Notes: generated by a model from the sequence alone, not told the origin. Shown: positions 16,250 to 23,937, numbered from the stretch's first letter. The stretch is DNA of 29,641 nucleotides from an uncultured Clostridia bacterium (GCA_944392525.1 CALXXB010000008.1:1-29641); one strand, 5' to 3'. Numbers and translations: made by a program.

Positions 16250-16838
16250 CTTTATCTTCTTCAGTCTCTTCTACTATTTCTTCGTCATCATCTTTTTTTA
16301 GATATCCTCTTATTTGTCTAAATATAATTATTGCAATAGGTACAAATATAATAAAGTAAAATACATAAATATTCTTAATTATTTGTCCTATAAAACTTAA
16401 TGTCTTGACTTTATATATTACCTTTCCATATACTTGAGATGCATCTATTTCTGGGTCTTCTTCTGTATTTGCAATACCTTTTGTTGTTATTTTCTTTTCA
16501 CCATTTTCTTCTCTAATTGATATAACTTGGTGTGTTACTATTTTATCTTTAAAACTTCCAGTATTTCCTTTATATACAACATCATCTCCGACTTGTATAT
16601 CATCAGGATTAATTTCTTGTGAAATTAATATGTCCCCTACTAAGTATTTAGGCTCCATACTTCCTGTTGCAACTGTAAATAATCTATATCCGCCTAAAGA
16701 TATTGAATTATCTGACACTCTTTGTAAAATTACTACTATAAGCATAAGTATTACTATAACAAATAATAGTACATATAAAATATTTCCAATTACTTTTAAC
16801 GCTTTGTTTTCTTTTATCTTTTTAAATGTTTCTTTCAT
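16212..16838 (-). CDS. sipW: SipW-type signal peptidase I
   Basis: 208 residues: TM helix about 16-38, catalytic domain, second TM helix about 152-170, then a long acidic tail (Glu/Asp/Lys). The nucleophile is Ser60 in VATGSMEPK and the base is His103 in VTHQVI, the Ser/His arrangement of ER-type signal peptidases. The usual TKGD box reads TKGIAN (Ile122 where the conserved Asp normally stands), with acidic residues soon after in TEEDPEID. The ribosome site is AAGGAAG. It starts 2 bases after the DUF2357-like gene and overlaps the following substrate gene, so it belongs to unit 1. Activity is likely but the Asp change deserves attention. Confidence 0.9.
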   Translation of the reverse strand: MKETFKKIKENKALKVIGNILYVLLFVIVILMLIVVILQRVSDNSISLGGYRLFTVATGSMEPKYLVGDILISQEINPDDIQVGDDVVYKGNTGSFKDKIVTHQVISIREENGEKKITTKGIANTEEDPEIDASQVYGKVIYKVKTLSFIGQIIKNIYVFYFIIFVPIAIIIFRQIRGYLKKDDDEEIVEETEEDKDGDDKKDNGENS

Positions 16839-16840
16839 TA

Positions 16841-17965
16841 CTAATCTTCCTTTTCTACTTTATTTAAATATTTATCTATATGCTCCCTAAATACTTTTTG
16901 TATTTCTTTAATTGCCTCCATTTTCTTATATTTTATAACTTCATATTTATTAGCAATTAATTTATTTAGTTCTTCTTCTGTTAAATCTTGATCCATATCA
17001 ACTAAGTTGTTTACCATTTGCTCTAATATTGTTTCCTTTACTTCTTCTCTGGTTCCTTCATTTTCTGCTTCATCTTGGTCTAAAGTCTTCATTATTAAAT
17101 ACTGTAACATAAATGTTTCATCAAAAAGTTTTTTCTTTTCTCCTTGTTCCATATAATCTTCATTTTCTTCTACATCTTTTGTCTTATCTTCAAAATTATC
17201 TCTTAAATAATTCCATAACTTCATAGCATATTGGAAATTTACATTTTTTAAGACAACATTTGTCTTTTTTATTGGTTCTCTAACTAAACTTATATGTAAT
17301 TTATCTATTACTTTATATACTTCTGATGAAGTTAAATCCATTATTCTATGTTCTAATTCTTCAATTTTTGCTAATATTTCCTTTGTCTCTTGCTCATTGT
17401 CTTGTTTGCTATTATTTAAAGAAGAATTTAAACTCAAATTTATTTCTACCTTCTCTTTATCTGTTTCAGACAAAGCTTTATAATCCAATTGTTTATCATT
17501 TTTGTGTTCTTTATCTATACTTTGTTCTAACGTTTTTTTCCTTCTATCTATAAACATTTTCATGTTTTGTATTAATGTATAAATTAATCTATTTTCATAA
17601 GTGTTATAGCTTTCCTCTTTATTAATATTTAAAATCTTAGACGGCGTAACATCTCCTGTCTTTTTATCAACACTTTGTATTAAATTTGTGTGTTTAGATA
17701 AATGTTTTATACTATCTACTGTTATTTTTCTTGCAAGTTCTATTTTTACTATTTCTTCTTCATTTACAATAAAACGGTTTGGAGACCTTAATATATTATC
17801 TATATAAGGTATAGTTTCCTCCATTTTTTCTATCCATTCTATATCTTTTATTTCTTTTTTAGTATCTACTTTTATTCTTAAACTTGAATCTACACCATCC
17901 ACAAATTTTTTAGATTTATCTTTATTAGCATTTTCATAAATATCAAATATTTCTAAATCGCTCAT
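16841..17965 (-). CDS. DUF2357-like protein, partner of the McrB-like ATPase
   Basis: 374-residue charged cytosolic protein with no signal peptide or TM helix. Two patterns match what I recall of DUF2357 proteins found beside McrB-like ATPases: TYENRLIYTLIQNM at about 122-135 and a P..KTNVVLKN...AMKLWNYL block at about 231-254. Family members often carry a PD-(D/E)XK nuclease part; I see no D...ExK arrangement, and the C-terminal third is simply Glu/Lys-rich helix. It may therefore be a non-nuclease adaptor for the ATPase. AAGGA precedes the ATG by seven bases. It follows the ATPase by 64 bases and precedes sipW by 2 bases, placing it firmly within the fibre operon. The family call rests on motif memory, not on a search. 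Confidence 0.6.
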   Translation of the reverse strand: MSDLEIFDIYENANKDKSKKFVDGVDSSLRIKVDTKKEIKDIEWIEKMEETIPYIDNILRSPNRFIVNEEEIVKIELARKITVDSIKHLSKHTNLIQSVDKKTGDVTPSKILNINKEESYNTYENRLIYTLIQNMKMFIDRRKKTLEQSIDKEHKNDKQLDYKALSETDKEKVEINLSLNSSLNNSKQDNEQETKEILAKIEELEHRIMDLTSSEVYKVIDKLHISLVREPIKKTNVVLKNVNFQYAMKLWNYLRDNFEDKTKDVEENEDYMEQGEKKKLFDETFMLQYLIMKTLDQDEAENEGTREEVKETILEQMVNNLVDMDQDLTEEELNKLIANKYEVIKYKKMEAIKEIQKVFREHIDKYLNKVEKED

Positions 17966-18000
17966 ATTTCTATCCTTTTTATTTTATTTTTATCCTTGCT

Positions 18001-18024
18001 GTTTTTGAGCCCATCCCAAAAAAC
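18001..18024 (-). other. Hairpin in the ATPase/DUF2357 intergenic leader
   Basis: Minus-strand RNA can pair GUUUUU(U)GGG with CUCAAAAAC around a 5-base AUGGG loop. There is no U run after it, so it is not a standard terminator; it may stabilise or process the transcript. It lies in the only sizeable gap (64 bases) of unit 1. Confidence 0.35.
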
Positions 18025-18029
18025 ACATC

Positions 18030-19550
18030 TTAAGTCAATTTCTTTAATCTTAATAAGTATTCTATACATTCTTTCATTTTGTTTTTTCCAAATGTTTGAT
18101 CTAAGAATTCAACATAAGGATCAATTTCATCTCTTATATATGCAACATTTAATTGTTCAAATTTTCTAAGTATCTTCTTAGCAATAAAGTAATCTACTCC
18201 TGCAATTTCATCTCCACCACAAGCTACATATACAGGTACAAATTTTTTCATATGTGAAACAATACGGTTACCAAATGCTATACGGAAATGTTTTATTACA
18301 TAATCATCCATTAATTCTATTTTATCTAATGTTTCTTGTGATACTTGATGTTCTTGCATTGCTGTTTCGAACAAATTATTTAAATATGAATAATTTACAT
18401 CTTGAGCATCTACCTCTTTTGGTTTAAATGCTTGTCCCTTATCATTAATATCTATTGGCATAGCTCTATCATATACCTTATCTGTTACCATAAATGTAGA
18501 GTCATCATTATTGATTGTTCCTATATACCACATATTTGCAGGTATCTTTAATTTTCCACCTTTTATATGTTTAGGATCTGTTTTCCAACTATTTGGAACA
18601 AGCTCAATTAACCATTCATCTTTGTTCGGCATCTCTAGTATTGATAACATTTCTGCAAAATAATACTCAACACGAGAGATGTTCATTTCATCTAGTATTA
18701 TTGTATAAACATCATCTGTATATCCTGCAACATACATTTCCTTTAATACATCTGTTTCGTTAAATTTCTTTGTAAATTCATTGAAATATCCAAATAATTC
18801 TGTTCTATCTCTCCAAGAGGGTTGTACTGATGCAACACAAGAGTCATGTTTCATAAATTTTCCCCAAGCATAAGCAAGAGATGTTTTACCAGTACCAGAT
18901 ATACCTTGAAGGATAACTAGTTTTGTTGATGCTAAAGCTGATACAAACAAACGCATCATATCTATTGTATAATATAATTTTAATTTAGAAGCTGCAAAGT
19001 TTCTAAAATTATCGCATAATTCTGGTAAAGTAAATGTATTTCCATAATCTTTGATTTTATAATTTGCATATTCTTCATCTATTGTAGTAAGCTTAGCAAA
19101 TCTAGAATCATTTGCATCTACTGTACCTTCTTCATCACTTTGTTCAATTTCACTTGACTCTCCAGGCTTTAATCCAAGTTGTGATACCTTCATTGCTAAT
19201 ATGTCTTCTTTTTCTTTCATTAATGATGCAACTTTTCCATTCAAATTTGCAACTTCTTCTAGCAATTCATCTTGATTTATAGCTTGTTTTCTAAATTTTA
19301 AGTATTTTCTTATTAGAAGATATATTAAAAGTATTATTAAACCTATTAAAATAAAAACACTAAGAATTGCAATTCCAACTAAAATCCATTCTGGAACTGA
19401 CAAATCTTGCTTATATGCCTCTAATATCGTTTGATATGACTTAATATCAAATATTTGCTTTATTCCATTACCAATTCCTGAAACAATAGTCCCCAACCCT
19501 GAAAAGAATTGAGCTAAAAATTCATATAAAAATCTTGTAAACGTTTCCAT
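18030..19550 (-). CDS. Membrane-anchored McrB-like AAA+ ATPase
   Basis: 506 residues. Residues 1-50 look amphipathic, a strong TM helix spans about 56-80 and is followed by RKYLKFRK (cytoplasmic side). A coiled-coil linker covers about 91-123. An McrB-type AAA+ domain then runs from about 165 to the end: Walker A GISGTGKT (216-223), VQPSWRDRTELFGYFNE (242-258, the McrB-type loop), Walker B IILDEMN (284-290) followed by ISRVEYYFAEMLSILE, sensor 1 WYIGTINND (341-349), and DKVYDRAMPI where family members have an arginine finger. The DNA-binding domain of true McrB is replaced by the membrane anchor. The ribosome site is GAGG. It sits 11 bases after the 19562-20560 gene and before the DUF2357-like gene. 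McrB relatives act in restriction; a role in fibre export or assembly here is inferred from the operon. Confidence 0.85.
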   Translation of the reverse strand: METFTRFLYEFLAQFFSGLGTIVSGIGNGIKQIFDIKSYQTILEAYKQDLSVPEWILVGIAILSVFILIGLIILLIYLLIRKYLKFRKQAINQDELLEEVANLNGKVASLMKEKEDILAMKVSQLGLKPGESSEIEQSDEEGTVDANDSRFAKLTTIDEEYANYKIKDYGNTFTLPELCDNFRNFAASKLKLYYTIDMMRLFVSALASTKLVILQGISGTGKTSLAYAWGKFMKHDSCVASVQPSWRDRTELFGYFNEFTKKFNETDVLKEMYVAGYTDDVYTIILDEMNISRVEYYFAEMLSILEMPNKDEWLIELVPNSWKTDPKHIKGGKLKIPANMWYIGTINNDDSTFMVTDKVYDRAMPIDINDKGQAFKPKEVDAQDVNYSYLNNLFETAMQEHQVSQETLDKIELMDDYVIKHFRIAFGNRIVSHMKKFVPVYVACGGDEIAGVDYFIAKKILRKFEQLNVAYIRDEIDPYVEFLDQTFGKNKMKECIEYLLRLKKLT

Positions 19551-19561
19551 TTTTTACCTCA

Positions 19562-20560
19562 TTATATTTCAATTATATTTTTAATACGTTTTTTATAACT
19601 TATAATTTCTTTATAATTTTTTAAATCTTTATTTATAATAACATATTTAAAAGTTGCCAAACTTTCTATACTCTTATAATCTGGTTTGAAAGAATTATCT
19701 AATATAATAGTTATTTTATATCCATTTCGCATTAAATCATATATTTTATCTTTATAACTTATAAAAGATTCATATTTTATCTTTATTGATACTTTATCTT
19801 TTATTGCATTATTTTCTATTATATTTAATAAATTTTTTAGTTTATTTGGCTTATCTAGTAATTTATCTGTAAATTCTAATATATATTCCTTAGTAAAATT
19901 TTGTCTTAGTACATCTTTTAGAACTTTATTTGCTACTAAGTAATATTCTATTAAAAGCTTATCCTCATTAATTAATCCTACATTAAATGCTTTATTTATA
20001 GCAAATTCACTATATACTAAAGGAAATTTTATATTAAATTTCAAATTCACTCTATATACATTTAATTTGTTAGGATAGTTTGTTAATTTTATAAAAAATT
20101 CATTTGAGTCAAATTTATCTAATAATTTTTCTTTTTGCTTTTTATATTCTTTTGTAATTTTATATAATTCTTCTTTAAATTCTTCGTCATCTTTCTCTAG
20201 AACTCTTTTTCTTAGCCTATATATTTTTTCTATTGTTTGTTCCATGTTCTTAGTTCTTGATATATTATCAAAATATAATACATAGTAGAAAAACACGCAC
20301 ATTTGATCTATTATTTCTCTATCTTCTATATTATCTATGCAAAGTTCTTCTGCTAAATCTCTTAAATTATCTAAAATCTTTTTTCTTAATGTTCTGTTTG
20401 TGTCATAATCATAAAAATTATAGTATCTTATTTCTATATATTTTTTTATATAAACATCACTATATTTTTTTACAAATTTATTTCCAAACACTAATTTTAA
20501 ATAACTAATTATTTCTTTTTTAGTTAATTCAATATATTTGTTAGCTAAGTTTATTGTCAT
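19562..20560 (-). CDS. Cytosolic protein of unknown function with a possible degenerate EAL-like C-terminal half
   Basis: 332 residues, no TM helix. The first 150 residues are helical and Lys/Tyr/Asn-rich, with no family I recognise. Residues about 175-332 show a layout reminiscent of an EAL (c-di-GMP phosphodiesterase-type) barrel: YILEFTDKLL, then VSIKIKYESF, then L-x-x-x-G-Y-x-I-x-I-x-L-D (277-288), S-I-E-S-L-x-x-F-K-Y-V-I-I-N-K (298-312). The catalytic acidic residues (EAL, DDFG) are not recognisable, so if related it would be non-catalytic. Strong AAGGAG precedes the ATG; it lies 21 bases after the upstream exported-protein gene and 11 before the ATPase. A signalling or adaptor role for the ATPase is speculation. 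Confidence 0.6.
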   Translation of the reverse strand: MTINLANKYIELTKKEIISYLKLVFGNKFVKKYSDVYIKKYIEIRYYNFYDYDTNRTLRKKILDNLRDLAEELCIDNIEDREIIDQMCVFFYYVLYFDNISRTKNMEQTIEKIYRLRKRVLEKDDEEFKEELYKITKEYKKQKEKLLDKFDSNEFFIKLTNYPNKLNVYRVNLKFNIKFPLVYSEFAINKAFNVGLINEDKLLIEYYLVANKVLKDVLRQNFTKEYILEFTDKLLDKPNKLKNLLNIIENNAIKDKVSIKIKYESFISYKDKIYDLMRNGYKITIILDNSFKPDYKSIESLATFKYVIINKDLKNYKEIISYKKRIKNIIEI

Positions 20561-20581
20561 ATATATTCTCCTTATTTTACT

Positions 20582-21514
20582 TTAGTTCTCCGTAACTTTT
20601 ATTATAGAATTGTTATTACCATTGGGATATGTATAATTTTTGTTTACATCTACTTTATAAAATCTTATATCAACACTTGATATTGCTTCTATGTTTATAG
20701 TAAAAGCACTTACATAAGTTGTTCCACCTATTTCAGTTGTTCTTATATCTTTTGCTTCTTTGTAAACTTCACTTGTCATATCCAATAAAACTTCTTTTGG
20801 ATTAAATTCTATTGTTACTTCCCCTGAATAACATCTATTTTTATTTTCTTCTGACAAACTCAAATATGTATCTACATCTATTCTATCCCCAATATTATAG
20901 TTTCCAAAGGATTCCCTTACTGTATAATAACTTAATGTGTTTGTAATGCTTAATTCCAAATATGGACTATTTTCTTCATCAGTAATTTCATAAGATATAT
21001 TTTCTTGTCCTACAACTAATATAAATTTCCCTTTTAATGTTTTTTTGTATTCTCCCGTTGATTCTACTTCTATATCTACTTCAACTTTATCTCCGTTTCT
21101 TAACTGTGTATTTGGAGTAATTGTTAAAGTAAATATATCTGTATTATTTGATGCATATATTATTCCTTCTGTCTTACTTAAATTACATATTGCATTATCG
21201 CTACAACTATAACTTATACTATATGGAATATCATAAGTTGCTACTTCAATATTATTTTTTCTACTGTTCATATTAATAGTAATTGTATAATCATCTACCC
21301 CTGACCAATTATCTACTTGAAGCGTAGTTCCATTTTCTGATAATTTGTCACTTTCGAAATAAAACTCACTACTTCTTTGAAAAAAATTATTCATACTATT
21401 TGTTATATATCTACCAAAAATTACAACTAAAGATATCAAAGCTATTAATATAACCAATATTATTAATAGTTGTTTTCTTTTATATTTACTTATTGTGTTT
21501 GCCTTCTTTCGCAT
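20582..21514 (-). CDS. Larger exported SipW-substrate-like protein with cysteine-containing beta domains
   Basis: 310 residues. The basic N-terminus and hydrophobic helix (16-33) end VVIFGRYITNS, a variant (FG|RY) of the locus cleavage motif. The mature part contains FYFESDKL, NWSGVDDYTI, YSISYSCSDNAICNLS and PYLELSITNTLSYYTV, reading as two or three beta-sandwich domains with three cysteines in the first 250 residues. It is unlike the short TasA-like subunits and could be a tip protein, adhesin or larger minor subunit. AAAGGA precedes the ATG. It lies 17 bases downstream of the previous substrate gene within unit 1. I do not know a named family, though the sequence looks like a conserved clostridial surface protein. 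Confidence 0.75.
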   Translation of the reverse strand: MRKKANTISKYKRKQLLIILVILIALISLVVIFGRYITNSMNNFFQRSSEFYFESDKLSENGTTLQVDNWSGVDDYTITINMNSRKNNIEVATYDIPYSISYSCSDNAICNLSKTEGIIYASNNTDIFTLTITPNTQLRNGDKVEVDIEVESTGEYKKTLKGKFILVVGQENISYEITDEENSPYLELSITNTLSYYTVRESFGNYNIGDRIDVDTYLSLSEENKNRCYSGEVTIEFNPKEVLLDMTSEVYKEAKDIRTTEIGGTTYVSAFTINIEAISSVDIRFYKVDVNKNYTYPNGNNNSIIKVTEN

Positions 21515-21531
21515 TTCTCATCCTTTCTTTA

Positions 21532-22101
21532 TTATGTCATTTGCTTTGAATCTACTGTTATCTCTAGCATCTCTATTATATCCTGATACTCTTCTGTGTT
21601 ATAATTTTCGGGAAAATGTACTACTAAAGTATACTGATTTGTTTTTGGTTCTTTATAATACAATTCCTCCTCTTTTGTTGTCATTGTTCTAAAATATGTA
21701 CCATCTTCATCCTGAGTAATTTCATTTGTTTCTATTATATTTTTTGCTCCATCTTCACCATAATTTTGATTCATATATAATTCATAGCTTAGTGGTAAAT
21801 TAGTTGTTGTTCTTAATGTTAGATTATAAGTTAAATCTACTTCTGCCACTTCATTTTCATCTTGATTTCCAATAGAAAAAGTATATATATAAGCATCATT
21901 TCTTGGAAATATTTTTGCTAAATTTAATGTCATATCTTTAAAATCTTCTTTTAACAAATAAAATGCAATATCTACATTTGCATTAGATACCCCTTCACTT
22001 TCATACTTAGACCAAATTAGCGTAAAAATTCTAAGTACAATAATCAAGCATAAAATAAGTATTACTAATTTAGCATACAGTCTTTTTTTCTTTTTACTCA
22101 T
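21532..22101 (-). CDS. SipW-substrate-like exported protein following sipW
   Basis: 189 residues using the ATG at 22101, which has GGAGG five bases upstream; the frame is open further up but that part lies inside sipW and has no ribosome site. The signal helix (about 12-29) ends LIWSKYESEG, the WS|KY version of the locus cleavage motif. The rest (DLTYNLTLRTTTNLPLSYELY) has the alternating beta pattern of TasA-like proteins. The start overlaps the sipW stop by 8 bases, the same arrangement of enzyme directly before substrate seen at 16.2 kb. Probably a minor fibre component cleaved by that SipW. Confidence 0.8.
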   Translation of the reverse strand: MSKKKKRLYAKLVILILCLIIVLRIFTLIWSKYESEGVSNANVDIAFYLLKEDFKDMTLNLAKIFPRNDAYIYTFSIGNQDENEVAEVDLTYNLTLRTTTNLPLSYELYMNQNYGEDGAKNIIETNEITQDEDGTYFRTMTTKEEELYYKEPKTNQYTLVVHFPENYNTEEYQDIIEMLEITVDSKQMT

Positions 22102-22627
22102 CTTTTTCCTCCGTATTAGTTGTAATCTTAAGAGCAACTCCCAAAAGGATAATTAGAGTTGTTATAAGTATTAATACTTGTGGAGATAAAATCGCTTTTC
22201 TTAAAGTCCCCAGCTTTGGAATAATATATATAACCTTTCCTAAAATTTGTGAGCTTTCTATTGGTTTATCTTCTGAATTATTAGCATCTCCTTTAGTTAA
22301 AATTTTTCCATTTTCATCTATTCCTATAAGTCTATGTGTTATAAAATTGTCATCTTCCTTATAAACGATAATATCATTTTCTTTTACATCATTAGTTAAC
22401 TCTACAATAACAGCATCTCCTATTTGTATAGTATCTGCCATACTTCCTGTTGCAACCTCAAAAAACGTATAACCAAAGATATTTGCATAGCTATTTTTCA
22501 AAACTTTTATTTGAACTAAATAATATATGCCTATTACTATTAATAAAGTCACTATTATTAATAATATATTTAAAAATATCCCTGATATCTTATTAATTAT
22601 ATTTTTCACTTTAGTTTTGTTCTTCAT
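22094..22627 (-). CDS. sipW: SipW-type signal peptidase I
   Basis: 177 residues: TM helix about 16-38, catalytic domain, second TM helix about 151-167. Ser62 sits in VATGSMADT and His98 in FITHRL, the nucleophile/base pair of ER-type signal peptidases. The TKGDANNSED box and GKVIYIIPKLG are canonical, making this the most standard SipW of the five. It starts inside the preceding substrate gene (17-base overlap), so its translation may be coupled, and its own stop overlaps the next substrate by 8 bases. The sequence substrate-sipW-substrate with overlaps indicates one functional cassette. Confidence 0.93.
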   Translation of the reverse strand: MKNKTKVKNIINKISGIFLNILLIIVTLLIVIGIYYLVQIKVLKNSYANIFGYTFFEVATGSMADTIQIGDAVIVELTNDVKENDIIVYKEDDNFITHRLIGIDENGKILTKGDANNSEDKPIESSQILGKVIYIIPKLGTLRKAILSPQVLILITTLIILLGVALKITTNTEEKDE

Positions 22628-23249
22628 AAGCTACTATCTCTTCTCCTAAGTATTGACTAACATGTACTATTATTGGAATATCTAACTTATAATTTTCTTC
22701 TTGAGAGCCTATTTCTATATCTTCTTCGTTTGTTTCTTCATTATCTTTCCATTCAATTTCAACTTCTATATTATTTGTAATTCCTCTTTTTATTTCATCT
22801 AAAGTTATAATTCCTGTAAAAGTATTTTCGTCCGTTCTAATTAATACTGCACCTTTATTTGTCTCTTTAATAGACTTTATACTTATGTTCTTATTAGTTA
22901 AGTTTTCCTGGTTTAAACTTATATCATACTTAACAGATACATCTGTATTAGTTGGATCAATCAAAATATCAAATGTTCCTGATAATCCTGGTGCTAAATT
23001 ACCTGGTTTTACATGTTCATTGTTTTGAACTTCTATTTCATTTACTCTAAATTCTCTGTTTGTTCCATTTGATATATCTGTGTTATTTACTTTAATTTGC
23101 CATACACCATTTACAATATTTACATTTCCAGAAACTTCACTTTGAAAGACAGCATATATTTGTATAATACAATATATTAAAATAAGTATTATACAAATAT
23201 ATAACAAGTATATTTTTTTAAATTTTTTATGCTTCTTTTCCTGCATCAT
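22611..23249 (-). CDS. SipW-substrate-like exported protein (paralogue of the 15004-15591 product)
   Basis: 212 residues. The signal helix (about 13-31) ends IIQIYAVFQSE; cleavage after Ala33 fits the YA|VF motif. The mature domain carries GVWQIKVNNTDI, NLAPGLSGTFDIL and DVSVKYDIS, in the same order as the plus-strand protein at 15004-15591, so the two share ancestry. It begins within the last codons of the dead SipW gene (23-base overlap), with AAAGG six bases before the ATG, and overlaps sipW downstream. It is the second gene of unit 1 and probably a fibre subunit. Confidence 0.82.
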   Translation of the reverse strand: MMQEKKHKKFKKIYLLYICIILILIYCIIQIYAVFQSEVSGNVNIVNGVWQIKVNNTDISNGTNREFRVNEIEVQNNEHVKPGNLAPGLSGTFDILIDPTNTDVSVKYDISLNQENLTNKNISIKSIKETNKGAVLIRTDENTFTGIITLDEIKRGITNNIEVEIEWKDNEETNEEDIEIGSQEENYKLDIPIIVHVSQYLGEEIVAYEEQN

Positions 23250-23787
23250 TTTCTACCTTTTTGCTCTTTTTTGTACTCTCTTCTTTTGAGTCTTTTATAT
23301 CACCAATAACTACCATTATTTGATGGAAAAACATAAGAAGAGCTGGTAATACTATTATGAATAAAAATCCCCACTTAGATTCTAATACCTCAAGCACTGT
23401 TCCTGCTACTGGTATTGCTGATGCTGAATTTTCTCCACCTAATACATATTCACTAGAGACCTTATGGTCTCCTTCAAATGTATATGTAGATTCTGTTTCT
23501 GTTACTTTTTCTAAGTCCTGAACTTCTCCTAATCTTACTTCTATTTGTCTATTATAAGTATCATAGAAAAAAGCTTTGTCTCCTGTAAATACAGGCACGC
23601 TTTTATCTAAAATTAATAGATCTCCTTTATTATAATCTGGTATCATTTCATTATCTGTTACTATTACTAATGAATAATTTCCAAATTCTGTTACTTTGAA
23701 TTGATTATAAGATAACAAGCATATCGTTACAAATACTGCAACTACTACGTAAACTATAAATATAGTATTTAAAATTGTTTTTTTCAT
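23227..23787 (-). CDS. Catalytically dead SipW-like protein, first gene of unit 1
   Basis: 186 residues with the SipW fold plan: N-terminal TM helix (about 8-26), extracytoplasmic domain, C-terminal TM helix (about 139-155), charged Lys-rich tail. At box B it reads VTDNEMIPDYNKGDLLIL, so Glu47 stands where the catalytic Ser belongs, while the PDYNKGD scaffold is kept. At the His box it reads QIEVRLGEV with Val84 in the His place. The TKGD-like box reads FEGDHKV. Both members of the dyad are therefore missing, and the rest is well preserved rather than decayed, which argues for a maintained non-enzymatic role such as substrate binding or a regulatory partner. GGGGGAAGGG lies before the ATG and a good promoter upstream, so it is well expressed as the leader of the operon. 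Confidence 0.75.
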   Translation of the reverse strand: MKKTILNTIFIVYVVVAVFVTICLLSYNQFKVTEFGNYSLVIVTDNEMIPDYNKGDLLILDKSVPVFTGDKAFFYDTYNRQIEVRLGEVQDLEKVTETESTYTFEGDHKVSSEYVLGGENSASAIPVAGTVLEVLESKWGFLFIIVLPALLMFFHQIMVVIGDIKDSKEESTKKSKKVENDAGKEA

Positions 23788-23822
23788 ATTTTTCCCTTCC
23801 CCCTAATAGTTTTTACACAGAC

Positions 23823-23851
23823 AATATATCATAACAAATTTTCTTTTTCAA
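23823..23851 (-). promoter_or_regulatory. Promoter of unit 1 (ten-gene SipW/fibre/ATPase operon)
   Basis: On the minus strand: -35 TTGAAA (23846-23851), a 17-bp spacer ending in TTATGA, and -10 TATATT (23823-23828), an extended -10 promoter. The leader to the ATG at 23787 is about 28 bases and ends in a G-rich ribosome site. It faces away from the plus-strand promoter at 23881-23909. Confidence 0.7.
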
Positions 23852-23880
23852 CATTTTTTACATTTTTATGCCATTTTTCA

Positions 23881-23909
23881 TTTACTTTTATTTTTTTTAA
23901 TGTTATAAT
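23881..23909 (+). promoter_or_regulatory. Promoter of the 315-residue protein gene
   Basis: TTTACT (23881-23886), 17 bp, then a perfect TATAAT (23904-23909). The leader to the ATG at 23938 is about 22 bases and contains GGAGG. Confidence 0.65.
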
Positions 23910-23937
23910 TTTTTATAGTTTTAATTGGAGGTTACAA

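Noticed and set aside
16841..19550. A McrBC-type restriction system
   Set aside because: No McrC-like nuclease, no PD-(D/E)XK pattern in the DUF2357-like protein, no methyltransferase, and the genes are locked inside a secretion operon. Kept as a new-role hypothesis instead.
12768..23851. A seemingly locus-specific promoter motif: TTG, 14-15 bases, then TTATGATA or TGTGATA, shared by the promoters at 12768, 13996, 14944 and 23823
   Set aside because: gltX and the 28370 gene have the same spacing and TATG before the -10, so this is the ordinary extended -10 housekeeping promoter, not a special regulon signal.
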